Positions 13,049-24,502 of a DNA stretch of 64,000 nt are shown piece by piece. Under the pieces are notes generated by a model. That model was not told the origin of the DNA and did no database searches. It saw nothing but the letters and a program-made list of their open reading frames with translations. Where the stretch lies: contig WPIO01000125.1 of assembly GCA_009760855.2 (NCBI GenBank), forward strand, positions 1,047,001 through 1,111,000, written 5' to 3'. How positions within the stretch are numbered: the stretch's first letter is position 1; the number at the start of each line of letters is the position of its first letter. A program made the translations under genes and the position numbers. This DNA is from Cristatella mucedo. Its lineage: Eukaryota > Bryozoa > Phylactolaemata > Cristatellidae.

Positions 13049-14311
13049 AATAATAATAATAATAATAATATTGCACTTGATAAAGCGCCCTCAGAGAACT
13101 TAATCTCTTTCTAGGCGCTTTACATTTGCGGCTTTTCAAAGTTATGTAACTGGGCAAACTCGATGCTAGCTTGCATTGCGACGGAACAGGTACAGTAAAC
13201 GAGATTAAGAAATGGTCCGAGATGGTTAGTGGACTCTCAGCAATGTCAGTCGAGCAGACGTCCCTTGTCATCACTTGATCGAGAACATGGTCAGCCATAA
13301 GAGTTATATGAATAACATTTCAGACTAAGGTGAAGCTCACCAGACAGCAAAGAAATGACCGTACCTGACTGCTGCTCCGGTCGTCAACGTGAAGGTTGGA
13401 GTCTCCAACAATTAACAAAGGCCTGTCACGCGCGAATATTTTAGTGAGGAACTCCAAAAACTCTTTCTTAAACAAGTTTAGACAGCCAGAAAGCAACTGT
13501 GAGAGGCACATCTCTGAAGGGGACCTGGATAGAAACTGATTCAAACGCTGGCCCATGAGAAAATCTGCTAGTTAAACGGTCCGGCGATTTAAGCACAAAG
13601 ACTGCAAATCCGCCAACCACCTCGTCAGACCGCTTGGTCTGAGAGCATGGGAACCTGGTGGGATCGTCTGAGATATGCAGCCGCCAGAGCGTGGCGTCAT
13701 CGACCTTCTACGTCAGCAGAAGCGTGCGTCGAGCCTCTCGAGGCGCTCCGCCTGGTAGCCAATTGGCATTCCCCTGGAATTTAGTGAGCGCACATTCGAC
13801 AGGCGAAATTTAACTGGCTGCCCAGCACCTCCAGGCTGCCTATTCCAAGGGATGGGTCTTCTGCGAGCACGTTTAGCATGTTTTACGGGCCGACTGCCAC
13901 TGCATGTACCCGTACACAATGCATTTACTGGTGGTCTGGCACTGGCATAAGAGAAGCATTAACTTCGCTAAGCCGCTTAAGTAGCCAGCATGCTAAGCGG
14001 CATGTAGCCGAGCAGGTGGTTCTGGCGTCAGTTGATTTGTTGCGACAGCGACACAGCTTTGTCTCATCAAACCCAGGTGAGACCTTTTTCCTAGACCTTC
14101 TGAGTCCTGCTTGCCATATGTCATCCTTTGTCTGGATGAGTTTCCTGCCACCAAGGGCCATCATTGGGCCAACTATTGCCCGGGTGATAGGACGCAGCCT
14201 CCTGTCGCAGACAAAGGCAGCAGCACACAAAGTCAGTATGACTCCGACGACATAATCCCTTGAAAGGGATTTAAGGATTGTCATATTCAAGAAGCCCCAG
14301 ACAGCCCGCAC
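13049..14311 (-). mobile_element. LINE-A copy with endonuclease joined directly to the 3' tail
   Basis: On minus, upstream of the tail, lie AP-endonuclease signatures. They are 'RLSNVRSLN' (about 13.80 kb), 'GGFAVFVLKSPD' (13.6 kb, frame-broken), 'LLIVGDSNLHVDD' (13.40 kb) and 'LTISDHFLISF' (13.20 kb). Immediately after that comes 'KCKAPRKRLSSL', the translated LINE-A 3' hairpin, then the (TTA)n tail at 13049-13072. The entire RT and most of the 3' UTR are absent. This is an internal deletion derivative, or a fusion of two pieces at about 13135. Upstream peptide to 14311 may belong to the same ORF. Confidence 0.75.
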
Positions 14312-14884
14312 ATCGGAAGCGCTCTATGCCGCTTTGTACTAATAAACGTACGAACTCAGCGACTTGTATGGAGTTCTACATATTTAGAGGGAACTTCAGC
14401 CGGCGTTCTACTGTTCAATTCATGCTAAGCAACGGCGAGGGAGCTATTATCACCAGAAAGAGGGTTAAAACAGCGCATTAAAACTACGGTTAATAGCCGA
14501 ACGGTTGATGGGGCGAACACAGGATACAGGGAGATTTATACTGACTCGCCAAAGAAAGCCAGCCTATAAGATTCGACTAATGGCGACACCCCATCGTATG
14601 CTAAGCAGGTCATTTTTTGAGAAGCATACCTGAGGACACCTCGCGCACAATAATCTGCCTGTATGAAACTTGAGTCTGCTAAGGCATGATAATGCCATTT
14701 ACTTAGCTGTATATACTTGTGTTTAGATCTACGGTATTTTACCGCGTGTAGGCCCTCTTTTTCCAAAATTTTGGGTCAGATAAGGGAGGAGGGGCTAAAA
14801 CATGGGAGGTTACTTTTTTGCTTTGATATTTTGCTAAAAAAATCTTACTTTTTTGAAAGCCACCCATGAAAGATTAAGTGGTCG
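14312..14884. other. Unrecognised sequence
   Basis: Short frames only, with no recognisable repeat or gene. Confidence 0.4.
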
Positions 14885-15097
14885 CTAAAATGTGTTCGAT
14901 AGACTTGTTCGATAGACATTGTTTACCGAGAAGTTTCAAGAAGTGTGGCATTTCGTATGCAGTAGACGGAATGGGAGATGACGAAGAGAGTGACGATGAC
15001 GACGATAACGGATATTAACAAGGAAGACGGAGAGGGTATCATCACCATTCCTGTTGCAGAGGATAGTGATAGTGACATGAGTGATTTTTATGAGCTT
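14885..15097 (+). pseudogene. C-terminal relic of a pogo/Tigger/jerky-like DDE transposase
   Basis: A plus-strand frame reads SFKKCGISYAVDGMGDDEE followed by an Asp run and a stop near 15018. The segment 'SF+KCGIs.a.DG..DD' is the usual C-terminal signature of pogo/Tigger-type DDE transposases and of jerky-like proteins derived from them. One base out of frame, a second acidic stretch (EDSDSDMSDFYEL then stop, ending at 15100) looks like the original C-terminus. An AATAAA lies about 27 bases later, near 15127. No upstream catalytic domain is recognisable and terminal inverted repeats were not found. Confidence 0.45.
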
Positions 15098-15100
15098 TGA

Positions 15101-16733
15101 GATTGTTCAGTTCGTTCAGTTATTGAATAAAAATATTTTGTCAAGAATTGGTTAAAATGGATGAGGCTAATACATCGGGGCGGGGTTTATACATGGTAAA
15201 TGCATTATATATGCTGATACATACGAGTGATGATGGCATAAAAACCTTGAATTTTTCTTGATTTGGGTTTTTGGTTCTATTACTGCGAGATCAAAACATC
15301 ATTCGTATCCAGTTGATCTGTTTGAGGATACATTCTCGGCTACCAATGAGCTTTGCTAATCTGTTATTCATTTCATGCGGGAACTGACTTTAAGATAAGT
15401 TCAGGTCATCCGATATTAGTTAAGCTACGATTGTGCCAATTAGGAAACAAGGAACGAATAATTATCGAGTCACTCAGTTTCAGCTCACTATTAACTATAA
15501 AGTGAGGTGGCCCAACTCATTTTCCTCTTGAAGCGAATGCTTTGTTAACATGGCATACGATAAATGCTTTCGCAGCTAGAATGACTTTCTTGTGTATTAT
15601 GCGTTCTTAATTGTGCATTTTTCATCTGCCAGGGTCTGTGCTTATTTTTTAGTTTCAAACTTACCATTCATCTGTGGACGTGTTTCCTACCTACTATGTG
15701 ATTTTAGATGCACTCTAGCAGAAATTAGCTGAAAGCGCGGACCCACTTTCGACAGAACTGCGGTCTTGAGCTGCAACTCTACCTTTCACTAACTATTGCG
15801 GCACGATTTTTCACGGCTAGAGCATGCAATTGGAGACTAGGAATCTGTGTGTTGAGGTAGCTAGTGCCTAGCAGTCTACACAGGGAAAGTTGGAGCAGCC
15901 CCCCCCCCTCTGCGCTACACGCTCTTGGCACTGATTAATTACTGTCAATCCGCTAAGGTGTTTCATGATTAGACAGGCACATTTTAAATTCGAATCGATT
16001 TGACTGGAGAACCCAGCTCCCAGCCACTTACTTTCTGAAAGGCCCGACCGCATGTGTGGGGCGGGAACCCAATAACGACGGTAAAAGAAGCCAGAGGTCT
16101 GCGAAAAAGAATTCGCGGGCAGTATAAAGCTCGTGCGTGCAGGGCCTTGGAGTTCTCGGGCTGCTGCGCGAGTCTCTCAACATCGTAGGCATTCGGCTCA
16201 CCAAAGAGTAGTTCTACCTCGTAATCGCAGACATGCGCAGCTGCTAGGCTCGGCGGCTGGCATTGCCGAGGCCCGTGGCAGCAAGGTTTCGCTCGGCAGC
16301 AAGGCAGTGGCAGCATAAAGCTGCCAAAGCAGCTCTAACGCGGCTCTTGGTCGCTATCCTGGCATCGTCTGGGCTAGCGAGTACCAGCTGCCGGTTAATT
16401 AGGGCCAGCGAGCAACCGGTCAATATGCCATGCTGCTTTCAATAAGGCCAATGCTAGTACTCTGCCGTAGAATCCAAGCCTCTTTGGCATACAGCCGAAA
16501 AGTCTGCCTCTACCTGATACTAAGTGTACTTTAGCTTGATAAATAAGCTAAAGACCGGAGCCTGACGCACGAACGATAAAGCTGAGACTAAGAGCATTTG
16601 AATAAGGACGATAGCCGTCATTTCCTAATGGCAAGATTGACTACGTCCTCTGAGTACACCAGTGAGTGTTGTCGTGCCATTGGCCTGATTAGCTTAACTC
16701 GAGGCATTCTAATGCAAAACTCTCTGTCTACAC
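15101..16733. other. Unrecognised sequence
   Basis: AT-leaning to about 15.9 kb, then GC-richer at 16.0-16.45 kb, with a 110-aa minus frame at 16316-15984 that I do not recognise. A C homopolymer lies at about 15900. No repeat family shared with the rest of the window is seen. Confidence 0.35.
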
Positions 16734-16898
16734 CGATGATTCTAAACCTTCCTAATGCCGCGATCCTTTAATACAGTTCCTCATGTTGCGGTGACCCCAA
16801 CTAAAATTATTGTGTGCGAAATGTGGAAATGCTTGTATTCCGATAGTCTATGGCGACCCCTGTGAAAGGGATCGCGACTCACGGGTTGAGAACTGCTG
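16734..16898 (-). mobile_element. SPIN-like non-autonomous hAT transposon, 165 bp
   Basis: On minus it begins CAGCAGTTCTCAACCCGTGA and contains 'CACAGGGGTCGCC', 'TTGGGGTCACCGCAACATGA' and 'GGAACTGTATTAAAGG'. It ends near 'GCGGCATTAGGAAGGTTTAG'. This matches, from memory, the short internally deleted form of SPIN ('SPACE INVADERS') and related rodent hAT elements. Flanking 8-mers are gtctacac on the left and ggatacac on the right (6 of 8 identical, with T and A at the usual hAT target positions). It is old, and the left terminal repeat has several substitutions. Confidence 0.75.
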
Positions 16899-17870
16899 GG
16901 ATACACGAATGGTACCCTCATTCTCATAGTCGCCGTCCGTCGAGTGTTACTGAACGGAGCCCTGAGAAAATGCCTACAGACTAGGTTAATGCAGCTCTGC
17001 CTGGGCAGTCCTGCATAAGGGTGGCCCACTGCTGGGTAAAGAAATTCAAAAACTCCTGAGAACCTTCTGAAAAACTTCTGAGAAGCGCCGTCTGTATCCA
17101 GCTTCCGACTATGTCATCGATCGTTTGCCCGTAAGATGCTGCACTTACATGCTACAGAATTGTATAGAAGCGCCAGCTTATAGCATCTGTGACATGATAG
17201 TCTTGGTCTATACTACACAAGTAAACTGTCTATTTTGGATCGCCGTATCGAATTGACCATCTGTTACCTATGCCGATCAATCATTCTCCACTCCTGCACG
17301 GCCACGTGTACGTAAGACCTTCGATCTCGGCCAATGGATGCAGTGCCAGTACGTGCAGCTTAGCTCTTAAGGCTAGGGTTTGAAACATAATTGAGGCAAG
17401 GCAACTATTTCCACTTACCATAGCCTTAGAGCGGAGGTTCGGTGGCAGCTGCTTCGGAAGAAATTACGGCAAGTAATTACATTTTTTTAGGGCATGGCAA
17501 ATTATATTCTCATATCCCGTGAGGAATATGTCAGCCATTGATTGGCTATGCTCAACTAACGTCTGGCAGGCGAGCCTTTACGACGGCAGCATGGGAAGCT
17601 GCCTCCTGGCCTTGACCGATGCACTGCTGGGTATGCTTAGAGGGCCGATCGTTCGGTTTCGTTGAGCCAACAGGCTCTATACTCTCTTCTTGTTAACCAT
17701 TCATCGATATCTTGCAATAGACATTCGGTGCAGCTTGGATATTGACTGAAACTTTTGCATACATCCGACATGGCAGACTTCAGCAAACACTTGGAATTTT
17801 GTTTAGTGCTATCAATCAGAAGCCCCATCACGAAGCAACTGAACCAAGGCTGCGCACACTAATGTTGTTA
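16899..17870. other. Unrecognised sequence
   Basis: No gene or repeat family recognised. Confidence 0.4.
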
Positions 17871-17879
17871 TTGTATTTA

Positions 17880-18030
17880 CTTTTCTGATGTTCAACAATA
17901 AATACATTGCAATACTTAATTTCAAAATAGAAAATATTGTAATGTCTTATTCCAAATTGCAATATATTGAAATAGTCAATTAAAAAAATACAATATATTG
18001 CAATATTCTATCCCACCTTGCAATGTATTG
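17880..18030. repeat. CAATATATTG-type repeat cluster, left flank of the hAT relic
   Basis: Many variants of CAATATATTG, TTGCAATAT and AATATTGTAATG occur in 150 bases. A matching cluster lies at about 20150-20290 on the other side of the transposase pseudogene. hAT elements commonly carry many short subterminal copies of the transposase binding site, so this is probably one end of that element. The exact terminal inverted repeat and target duplication could not be fixed. Confidence 0.55.
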
Positions 18031-18128
18031 CACATCATATGTTGCAGTGTTTTTCTCTTTGCTTCCAGCAATAATCTTCATATTCCTGTTCGTTCCCTTC
18101 GTTATCATTGGCTGTCCCTGTGACTTTT

Positions 18129-19742
18129 TCATTCACTGTCAATGTGACCAGAGCCAAATTTCAGTGACTTGTTTTTATTCAGAAAAGGCGGCGCCTCTAA
18201 CATTCTGGGTTGCAAACTATGCCGGTAAGGACAAGACACTTGCTTCGCCATGGGGAAAAGTCTCTCCACCTCATTTGATGTTGGAAGCAAGAAGCGGGTG
18301 TTGATGTATTTGCTGCATGCTTTCTTCTCCATAACAATGTTGTCGCTTGAGTGCTCGCTCAGCAAAAGACAATTAAGCATCATCATCTGCAGCTTTTTCC
18401 GCGTCTGAAGAGACAGGTAGCAACAATTGTTTAACAGCACGATTTTCATAATTGTCAGTGTTCTCCTTGTTTGTTTGTATCTTGACGCTGGCCGTTTCCA
18501 AATCTTTGCTGTGGATGATATCTGCATCGTTACCAAAATACTGGTGGAAGACAAACTCTGGGTATGAGTCAATGATTGATTGAAATAAAACATCCGATTC
18601 TCTCATGGAAATGTCGCATTGCTGCAGCGCTATACTAACAGATTTGAAATCGATCAATGCTTGCTTGTGATCCAGAGTATTCCTTTTTTCTAACTGTGGG
18701 AACAGGTCCATAATTTCGGCGTCTTCCTCATCCAGATTGGGCAGGAGTCTTTGGAAGCGCTGAAACATATCTAGAATACCTGTCCAGAGGGTGAAATTTT
18801 GCTTTACTGGGCGGAGTGAAGTCATCAAGAGCAATCTGCCAGACTGCTTGAGTGTGGGCAGCTTTGACATAAGCTTCCCAACGAGCTCTGATTCGGTGAC
18901 GAGGAATGTGCTTAAATATGCCTCAACAACCAAATTAGTGGTGACTTCGGCATCGTAGAAGTGGCACACTAAGAAGAACAGCTGTTGCCTTGTTGGTGGA
19001 GCAATTGTATCAAATCAAACAGAAAAGGCGGTCGAGAGACAAGGAGTACCACTCAAGTGTCAATTTGATGAAATTGGCATGGTTCTCAGAAGTTAAATTC
19101 GTCTCGTCGAGCAGAGGTGAGCAGGCTAATAGATTCATCTCAGGATCACCAGCATGTTGCTTGCCAGGGTAGACGATACAAAGACCAATAAAATGTGTTG
19201 AATCCTCAAACCAGACATCAAGCACAAGAGCGAAAATAGTAGCAGTAGAGACCTAAGGAGATATTTTTCTCCACTACCTCCACCAGCTTGAACATGTATT
19301 TGTCCAGAGTCTTGACAGAGATCGGTTGAAGTTTCGTTTTGCTTCGGATGAGCTCTCTTTCGCAAAAGATAAGTTCCTGCTCACCCATGATGAACCATTC
19401 CAGCCACTTCTTGAGCAAATTGGTTGATAGACTGTCGAACATGCACTCCAACGTGGTCTGTCCAGAAACTGATTCTCCAGTGCCAGGGATGACGCTTGCT
19501 GCTTCGGATTAGCCATCTTCATGTGCTCGTTGCGTCAAGTGAAACTCCCCTAGGGAATTCTTGTGCCTCTGCTTGATGTGAGATATCAGATTGGAGTATC
19601 CGAGCTTTATATTTTATTTACAAATAGTTCCACAAGTGCATTTCCACGTATTGGCTTTAGAACCAAATGGATTCTTTCTGAAGTAAAGCTGGCAGACCTT
19701 GTTGTCAGGCAGAACTGTAGGGCGAGAACTTGGATACGACAT
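18129..19742 (-). pseudogene. hAT-family transposase with BED zinc finger, decayed
   Basis: On minus, from an ATG at 19742, an N-terminal BED-type finger (WKCTCG..C..H-x4-H at about 19.65-19.56 kb) is interrupted by a stop. It is followed by SVSGQTTLECMFDS and the 'KLQPISVKTLDKYM' segment at 19.45-19.25 kb, and by 'LDVWFEDSTHFIGL' at 19.2 kb. The block around 19010 that should precede 'NCSTNKATA' has a stop and a substitution. A frameshift near 18.93 kb leads into a 198-residue frame (18969-18373). The C-terminal hAT dimerisation domain (LLPTSNEVERLFPMAKQV) is in another frame at 18.25 kb. Several inactivating changes are present. It is flanked by matching CAATATATTG clusters. Confidence 0.85.
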
Positions 19743-20149
19743 CAGCTATTTTAATTTTGGTGACAAGGCTTCCGTGACTCAAGAAAAAAACTCCAGGTGT
19801 TGGCGATGCCTCTGGACTCGGGAGAAATTACGAAGAGAATGGATTTATAACTGTGGCGTATCCACGGTAGGAAAGACACAGATGTGTGAGTCTTTCGGTA
19901 AAATGGAAATGGAAAAGTTTCAAGTTGGATTAGTTAAAAGAATGGCTATAAATGATTATAAATTATCCACTCACAATTAAAAAAACCATGTCCTCACTCT
20001 AATGTATGCATCTTATATATGTAAATTCCGAGCTTCAGCCTGAATGTTCAAAGAAACTAAAATAAATAGCTTGATTTTTGCGGCTGCACTCAGTTCATTG
20101 TCTGAATTGTGGTTGAAATTCACAGCCAAGCCACACGAACATATATATG

Positions 20150-20290
20150 GCAATATGTTACAATGTATTGTCTAATATATTGATACTGTCAAGCAATCCA
20201 GTACAACATATTGGTATGGTCACCCAAATCCGTATAATGCATTGTAGCAAATATATTGCAATTTATTTGATCTACAATGTCTTGTTCCAA
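20150..20290. repeat. CAATATATTG-type repeat cluster, right flank of the hAT relic
   Basis: Repeats such as GCAATATGTTACAATGTATT and AATATATTGCAATTTATTTG mirror the cluster at 17880-18030. Together they bracket a transposase-bearing element of about 2.4 kb. Confidence 0.55.
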
Positions 20291-20299
20291 CAAGAGTAG

Positions 20300-21439
20300 C
20301 AGATCTTTTTAAATAAAGAGCAACTGAGAACGAAGAGTATCTATGAACCTTGAACTTTGAACTGTGAACCTAGACCGGAGACCTTCTGGGAATCCAGCTT
20401 GCTATCGGTCTCATCAATGAGACCCGACCGCTATGCGATAAGAAGATGACGAAATAAAAAATATACGATTCGAACGATTAGAACCACGACAGAGCTTCAT
20501 CAGTCAGATCCTCTTTCTAAATCGCTCAAGCACGACACGATACTAATAACGAGGACAATAATATGAATTATACGTCTACATATAACCATAATACAACCCA
20601 GTCTCTTTCCAATGATAATAATTATACATTTGTATATGATTAGTGGTAACGTTCGCAGTCAGAACGAATTATCCCAAGTTGACGATTTACAAGGACCCAT
20701 CAAATGCTGTTCGGAACAACTGCATTACTAGGCACTTTACAATTGCTGCAAGCTTGTCAGTTTGGTTAGTAGGAATACTAGAGGCGCGGTCGTCAGCGAA
20801 TTTAACTCGGTTTCGAGGTATACCTTGCTAAATGACAGGAGTCGGACCTGAGTGAGTGATACGATGGGAGGCCTGCTTGGTTCGGTGTTGGGATGAATGG
20901 CGAACGCGGTAATTTGTCTGAACTTGTCTGAACTAATTTGTCTGAACAGCAGATTATTCAGCCGTTCCACTAGCCACGTTCACCTACAGCATCCGCCCCA
21001 GTCGCACCGAACTTACATGCGATCTACCCCTGCGAGAGCTATACCTTTGCAGTATCTCAGCCACAAACCACTTTTGGGGCCAGTGGAGTATATTCGCCGT
21101 GCCTAGCTCGTGATTAGCATCTCGACACAGCGAGGCCTTGTGAATAGCCAAGTTTCGCTATCTCGCTACCTCACCGAAGCTTCAGTAGACGGCGAGCTGA
21201 ACTCCACCGCTCCGCTAGTTTTGATCATCACTCGGTGGGTTGCTCCCTGGCGAATGTGCCTCTTCGACGGATTTTTCGAGCGCATCTCGGCTCGATCTAG
21301 CGTAGCTGCTTTGGAAACATATCCCCACGCTGTCGATTTATTGCTGCAAGACACCACTCGGCCGATCATCCGAGCGAGTGCCGATCTCCGCTCTCTTGTG
21401 GTGGAGGTGAGCTTCTCATCGTATGGTTCTCGAGATTGG
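20300..21439. other. Unrecognised; possible 5' part of the gypsy element
   Basis: This lies between the hAT relic and recognisable gypsy gag. I could not find a 5' LTR matching the 26582 LTR start, nor a clear primer-binding site. Open frames at 21110-21577 (plus) and 21534-21166 (minus) have no recognised domain. Confidence 0.35.
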
Positions 21440-21589
21440 GCGAGAGCTACTGGGCCACTGAAATTAGGCGCTGCCGCACCATCGATGGCCACCGCACAGC
21501 GAAGTTGCGGAATCTCACCGACGTCTGCAGACAAGCGCCACCATGTGGGCCTCTTTGAAATCGCATGCCGCCGATAATGCCGTCACTGC

Positions 21590-22160
21590 AGCTCAGCGCC
21601 GAGCTGCTCGCCTGAGGAGTGCCGTGCTGAGTTCCTCCGAGACTTTAAAGGCCGCGTCCTGCAGGACGGTGAGCCACAACGGAACTTTATGTATGACTTG
21701 AAGCGCCAGCTTAGGCGAGTGATGCCAGACTTAAGCGGTGCAATAAGTCTCGGAAAGAGTCTCTCCTGTACCGCCATTTTAATGGACTGCCATGAGAGCT
21801 TCGCCTGGCTGCACACCGCTGGCGGTCGCCCTGAAGTGAGCCATGGTTCTAATGGCTATGCCACGAGGTGCACGCACCCTACTGCAACCTCTTTCGAACC
21901 GGCCGGAGAGACGCGCGTGAGTTTCGTCAACGAGCTTACTGCCTGCCTGGCTACCTTAGATGCAGAGCTCCAGTGCATGCGACTGGAAGCACCTGGCGCA
22001 CCGGGAGAACTAGGACGAGAGTCTGCAGCGGTTCGGGGCTCAGCAGCGTGCTTTCGAGAGCGCTGGCAGACAGAGAACTTCGGTGGCCCTAAGAAAGTGC
22101 ACCGGAAAGTGCAGTACTAGGAGTGCTCGGGCTTTGGCCATGTGGCCCGCAACTGTACCA
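21590..22160 (+). pseudogene. gypsy gag C-terminal half with damaged zinc knuckle
   Basis: A frame from about 21600 reads ECRAEFLRDFKGRVLQDGEP and continues into a 143-residue open frame (21689-22120) with 'NFMYDLKRQLRRVMPDLSG'. This resembles the gag segment preceding the nucleocapsid in Ty3/gypsy elements. A CCHC knuckle follows at about 22115-22156 (CSGFGHVARNC). The first Cys position is now TAC and the next codon is a stop, so the knuckle is broken. Confidence 0.65.
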
Positions 22161-22299
22161 GCCGTAGAGTTTTACCGCCTCTCAGACGGCCTCAGGGAAA
22201 CGATTGAGGCTCCGCCGCTGGCTGGGGGAGCCGTCGATCGAGTCTAGAGAGCACCCTGTGCGGTGCCGCTTCGATTAGCGGACCGCAAGCATGCCTCAC

Positions 22300-22420
22300 T
22301 GTCGTCGTGCCTCACTGTCATCGTTGGAGACAAAACTGTAGTAGCATTGGTCGACAGTGGTTCATGCGTATCTCTACATAAGGATGAGGCTGCCTGCCGC
22401 TGTACACACAAACAACGTAC
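22300..22420 (+). pseudogene. gypsy aspartic protease fragment
   Basis: The frame reads VIVGDKTVVALVDSGSCVSL, with the catalytic DSG triad at 22353-22361. This is the expected place between gag and RT. The downstream flap region is not clearly readable. Confidence 0.7.
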
Positions 22421-22849
22421 CGTCCGACCTGCACTACCTTAAAGACGGGGTCCAATCAGCCTTTTCAGGCCATCGGACAGTGCAACCTATGGCTTGTTAT
22501 TGGGGGCAGATCTGTGTGCCACACCTTTCTCGACATGAGAGATCTTGCCGTTGACACATCCTAGGTGCCGATTTTGTAACGTCACAGTTTGCTCAAATAC
22601 AATTTCTATAGCCCTCGAAGGAAGGCTGCCTTCATTTTTAATTACTACGGCAGGATTACACTGTGGCGGCAGTGGCCGGCGGTGGATCAGGGCCGAAGCA
22701 TTCAAACTCGAAACGTGTTGTTCTACGTGGATGACGAAGCAGTAGATATGCCTGTCTACCCTCAGCCCTAAAAATGAGTGGCGGATAATTTTCGAGCCCT
22801 CTTCCGTCGTCGAACAGGTGCAAGTGATCTTGTTTATCCCCAAATTCTA

Positions 22850-23500
22850 GCTGGTAACAACGCTCCAGTACGCGTTACTTCGCGACGAATCCCGTTCCTC
22901 CGGGACGAATCCCGCTGCATTTGCCATAAAAGATCATGGTGCAACTTCAAAGAGCAGGGTATCATCAGCCCAAGCTCAAGTACGTGGCTGGCGCCTGCTG
23001 CTTACACGCCAAAGAAAATGGCGATGTGCGTACAGCCGTAGACTATAGAGAGCTTAATAAACGTACTGCAAAGGATGCTTATCTCTTGCCTCTACCAGAC
23101 ACGATTTAAAACCGCTTCAATGGCTCCTGAGTCTTCAGCACCCCGGACATGAACTCGGGATACTGGCAGGTGCCAGTTTACCCCCGGCGATGTTCAAAAG
23201 ACGGCGTTTACACCCGGGCCAGGATCTGTGCATTCACCTTCTTAAAAATGCCATTTGGATTATCTGGGGCACCGAGCACATTCCAGCGGTTAATAGACTA
23301 GGATCTTACGAGATTTGCCCTTTGTTTACTTGGACGAGGTGACGGTCCACAGCTGCAGCGAGGCTGAGCACATCAACCATTTGAATATGGTGTTCTCCCA
23401 CGTTGCATAGGGCCGGATTGACGATGCCCAGTGGTAAATGCCCTATTTCGAAGGCTAGGGCGAAATACCTGGGGCATGTTTTTTACATGAGCGGCATGCA
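22850..23500 (+). pseudogene. gypsy reverse transcriptase, catalytic box YLDE
   Basis: Recognisable blocks are EQGIISPSSSTWLAP (about 22.95 kb), GDVRTAVDYRELN (23.03 kb), VFSTPDMNSGYWQVP (23.13 kb), MPFGLSGAPSTFQRLID (23.25 kb) and VYLDEVTVHS (23324-23353). The catalytic motif is normally Y(L/I/V)DD; here codon 23336-23338 is GAG, giving YLDE. Frame changes between blocks confirm inactivation. The frame at 23403-23795 continues with 'KARAKYLGHVF' and the linker 'LGEFLSLASHCRRFVKGFAE'. Confidence 0.85.
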
Positions 23501-23769
23501 TCCAGACCCGGAGAGAGTGCGCCCAGTCCACGACTGCTCAGCGCCGACTTCGATGTCTGAGCTTGGCGAGTTTCTGAGCTTGGCGTCGCACTGTCGCCGG
23601 TTTGTAAAGGGCTTTGCTGAGTTGGTCGCCCCTTCGCACGAGCTGCTTGTCTCATCAGGGACGCCGTACACCGAAGGGAGCGGACAGCAGCAACAGCAGC
23701 AGCAGCACCTCGAGCTGCTAAAAGCTGCGCTCGCCACAGCGCCGGCGCTTGCCTATCCGACGACTATCT

Positions 23770-24200
23770 GCCGAGCCTTTCGTCGTCTCGACTGACGCCA
23801 TGGACCACGGTCTTGGCGCGACATTAGAACCAGGAGGCCGAGCGCTGGCGTTCAAGAGCCGCGCTTTGTCGCCTAGCGCACGAAACTGCGGAACCGTCCA
23901 GAGAGAGCATCCGGTACTCACACACACGCCTTGGAGGAGTTCAGGCACTTCCTTCTGGGTCGACGGTTGGAAGCCAGAACCGATCACAATCCGCTTGTGT
24001 GGCTTAACGGCCAGAAACCACAGGGGATTCTGGCACGCTGGGCTGTCGCCTCGCAAGAGTTCGAGTTCGACATTACGTACGGGAGAGCGGAGCTTAACAC
24101 CCACGCAGAGACTTTATCGCGACAGCCAACTGAGGACCTGCCACCGCGTCTCGTCGAGGTTCGGCCGGCGGAGGAGGTAAGCGATCTCAGAGAGATCTAG
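23770..24200 (+). pseudogene. gypsy RNase H
   Basis: It begins VVSTDAMDHGLGATLEPGG and 'RALAFKSRALSPSARN'. After a frameshift near 23.92 kb the other frame gives EEFRHFLLGRRLEARTDHNP, 'QPQGILARW'-like sequence and 'AELNTHAETLSRQ'. The block order is typical of Ty3/gypsy RNase H. A (CAG)n-coded Gln run at about 23686-23705 lies in the preceding linker. Confidence 0.85.
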
Positions 24201-24502
24201 CGGCGGGACCCGTTTTTGAAAGCTGCGGTAGACGCACTGGAGGCCGGTTCAAGCCGAGCACCACGCTGGAGCCGTCATCCTTTACGGCGGTTCCGACAAA
24301 TGTGGGGCCAGCTAAAACTAGTCAACGGCATCCTCTACCGCAAATTTTGCCCTCGACCAGGAGTCAAATATAGATATGCTTTGGTCGCGCCGGCAGCCCG
24401 CCGAGAAGAGCTACTCAGACGACACCGCAACGACAGCGGTCGCCGAGGTGTAGAACGAACGTTCTACCGACTACGAGACCACGAACTTTACTGGGTCAAT
24501 AT
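24201..24502 (+). pseudogene. gypsy integrase, N-terminal zinc-binding part
   Basis: The 99-residue frame contains 'GILYRKFCPRPGVKYRYALV', 'RREELLRRHRNDSGRRGVER' and 'TFYRLRDHELYWVN'. This is the His half of the HHCC finger. The frame stops where SINE-1 is inserted after YWVN. The Cys half resumes immediately beyond that insertion (RDVVRYC at 24.68 kb). Confidence 0.85.

Noticed and set aside
13049-14311. Twin-priming inversion joining this piece with the 10415-12865 LINE-A
   Set aside because: Both pieces have their own 3' tails, so they are two separate insertions and not one inverted element.
20850-21106. 5' LTR of the gypsy element
   Set aside because: Only a very short vague similarity (ATTCGCCG..AGCTC) to the region after 26582, not enough for an LTR pair.
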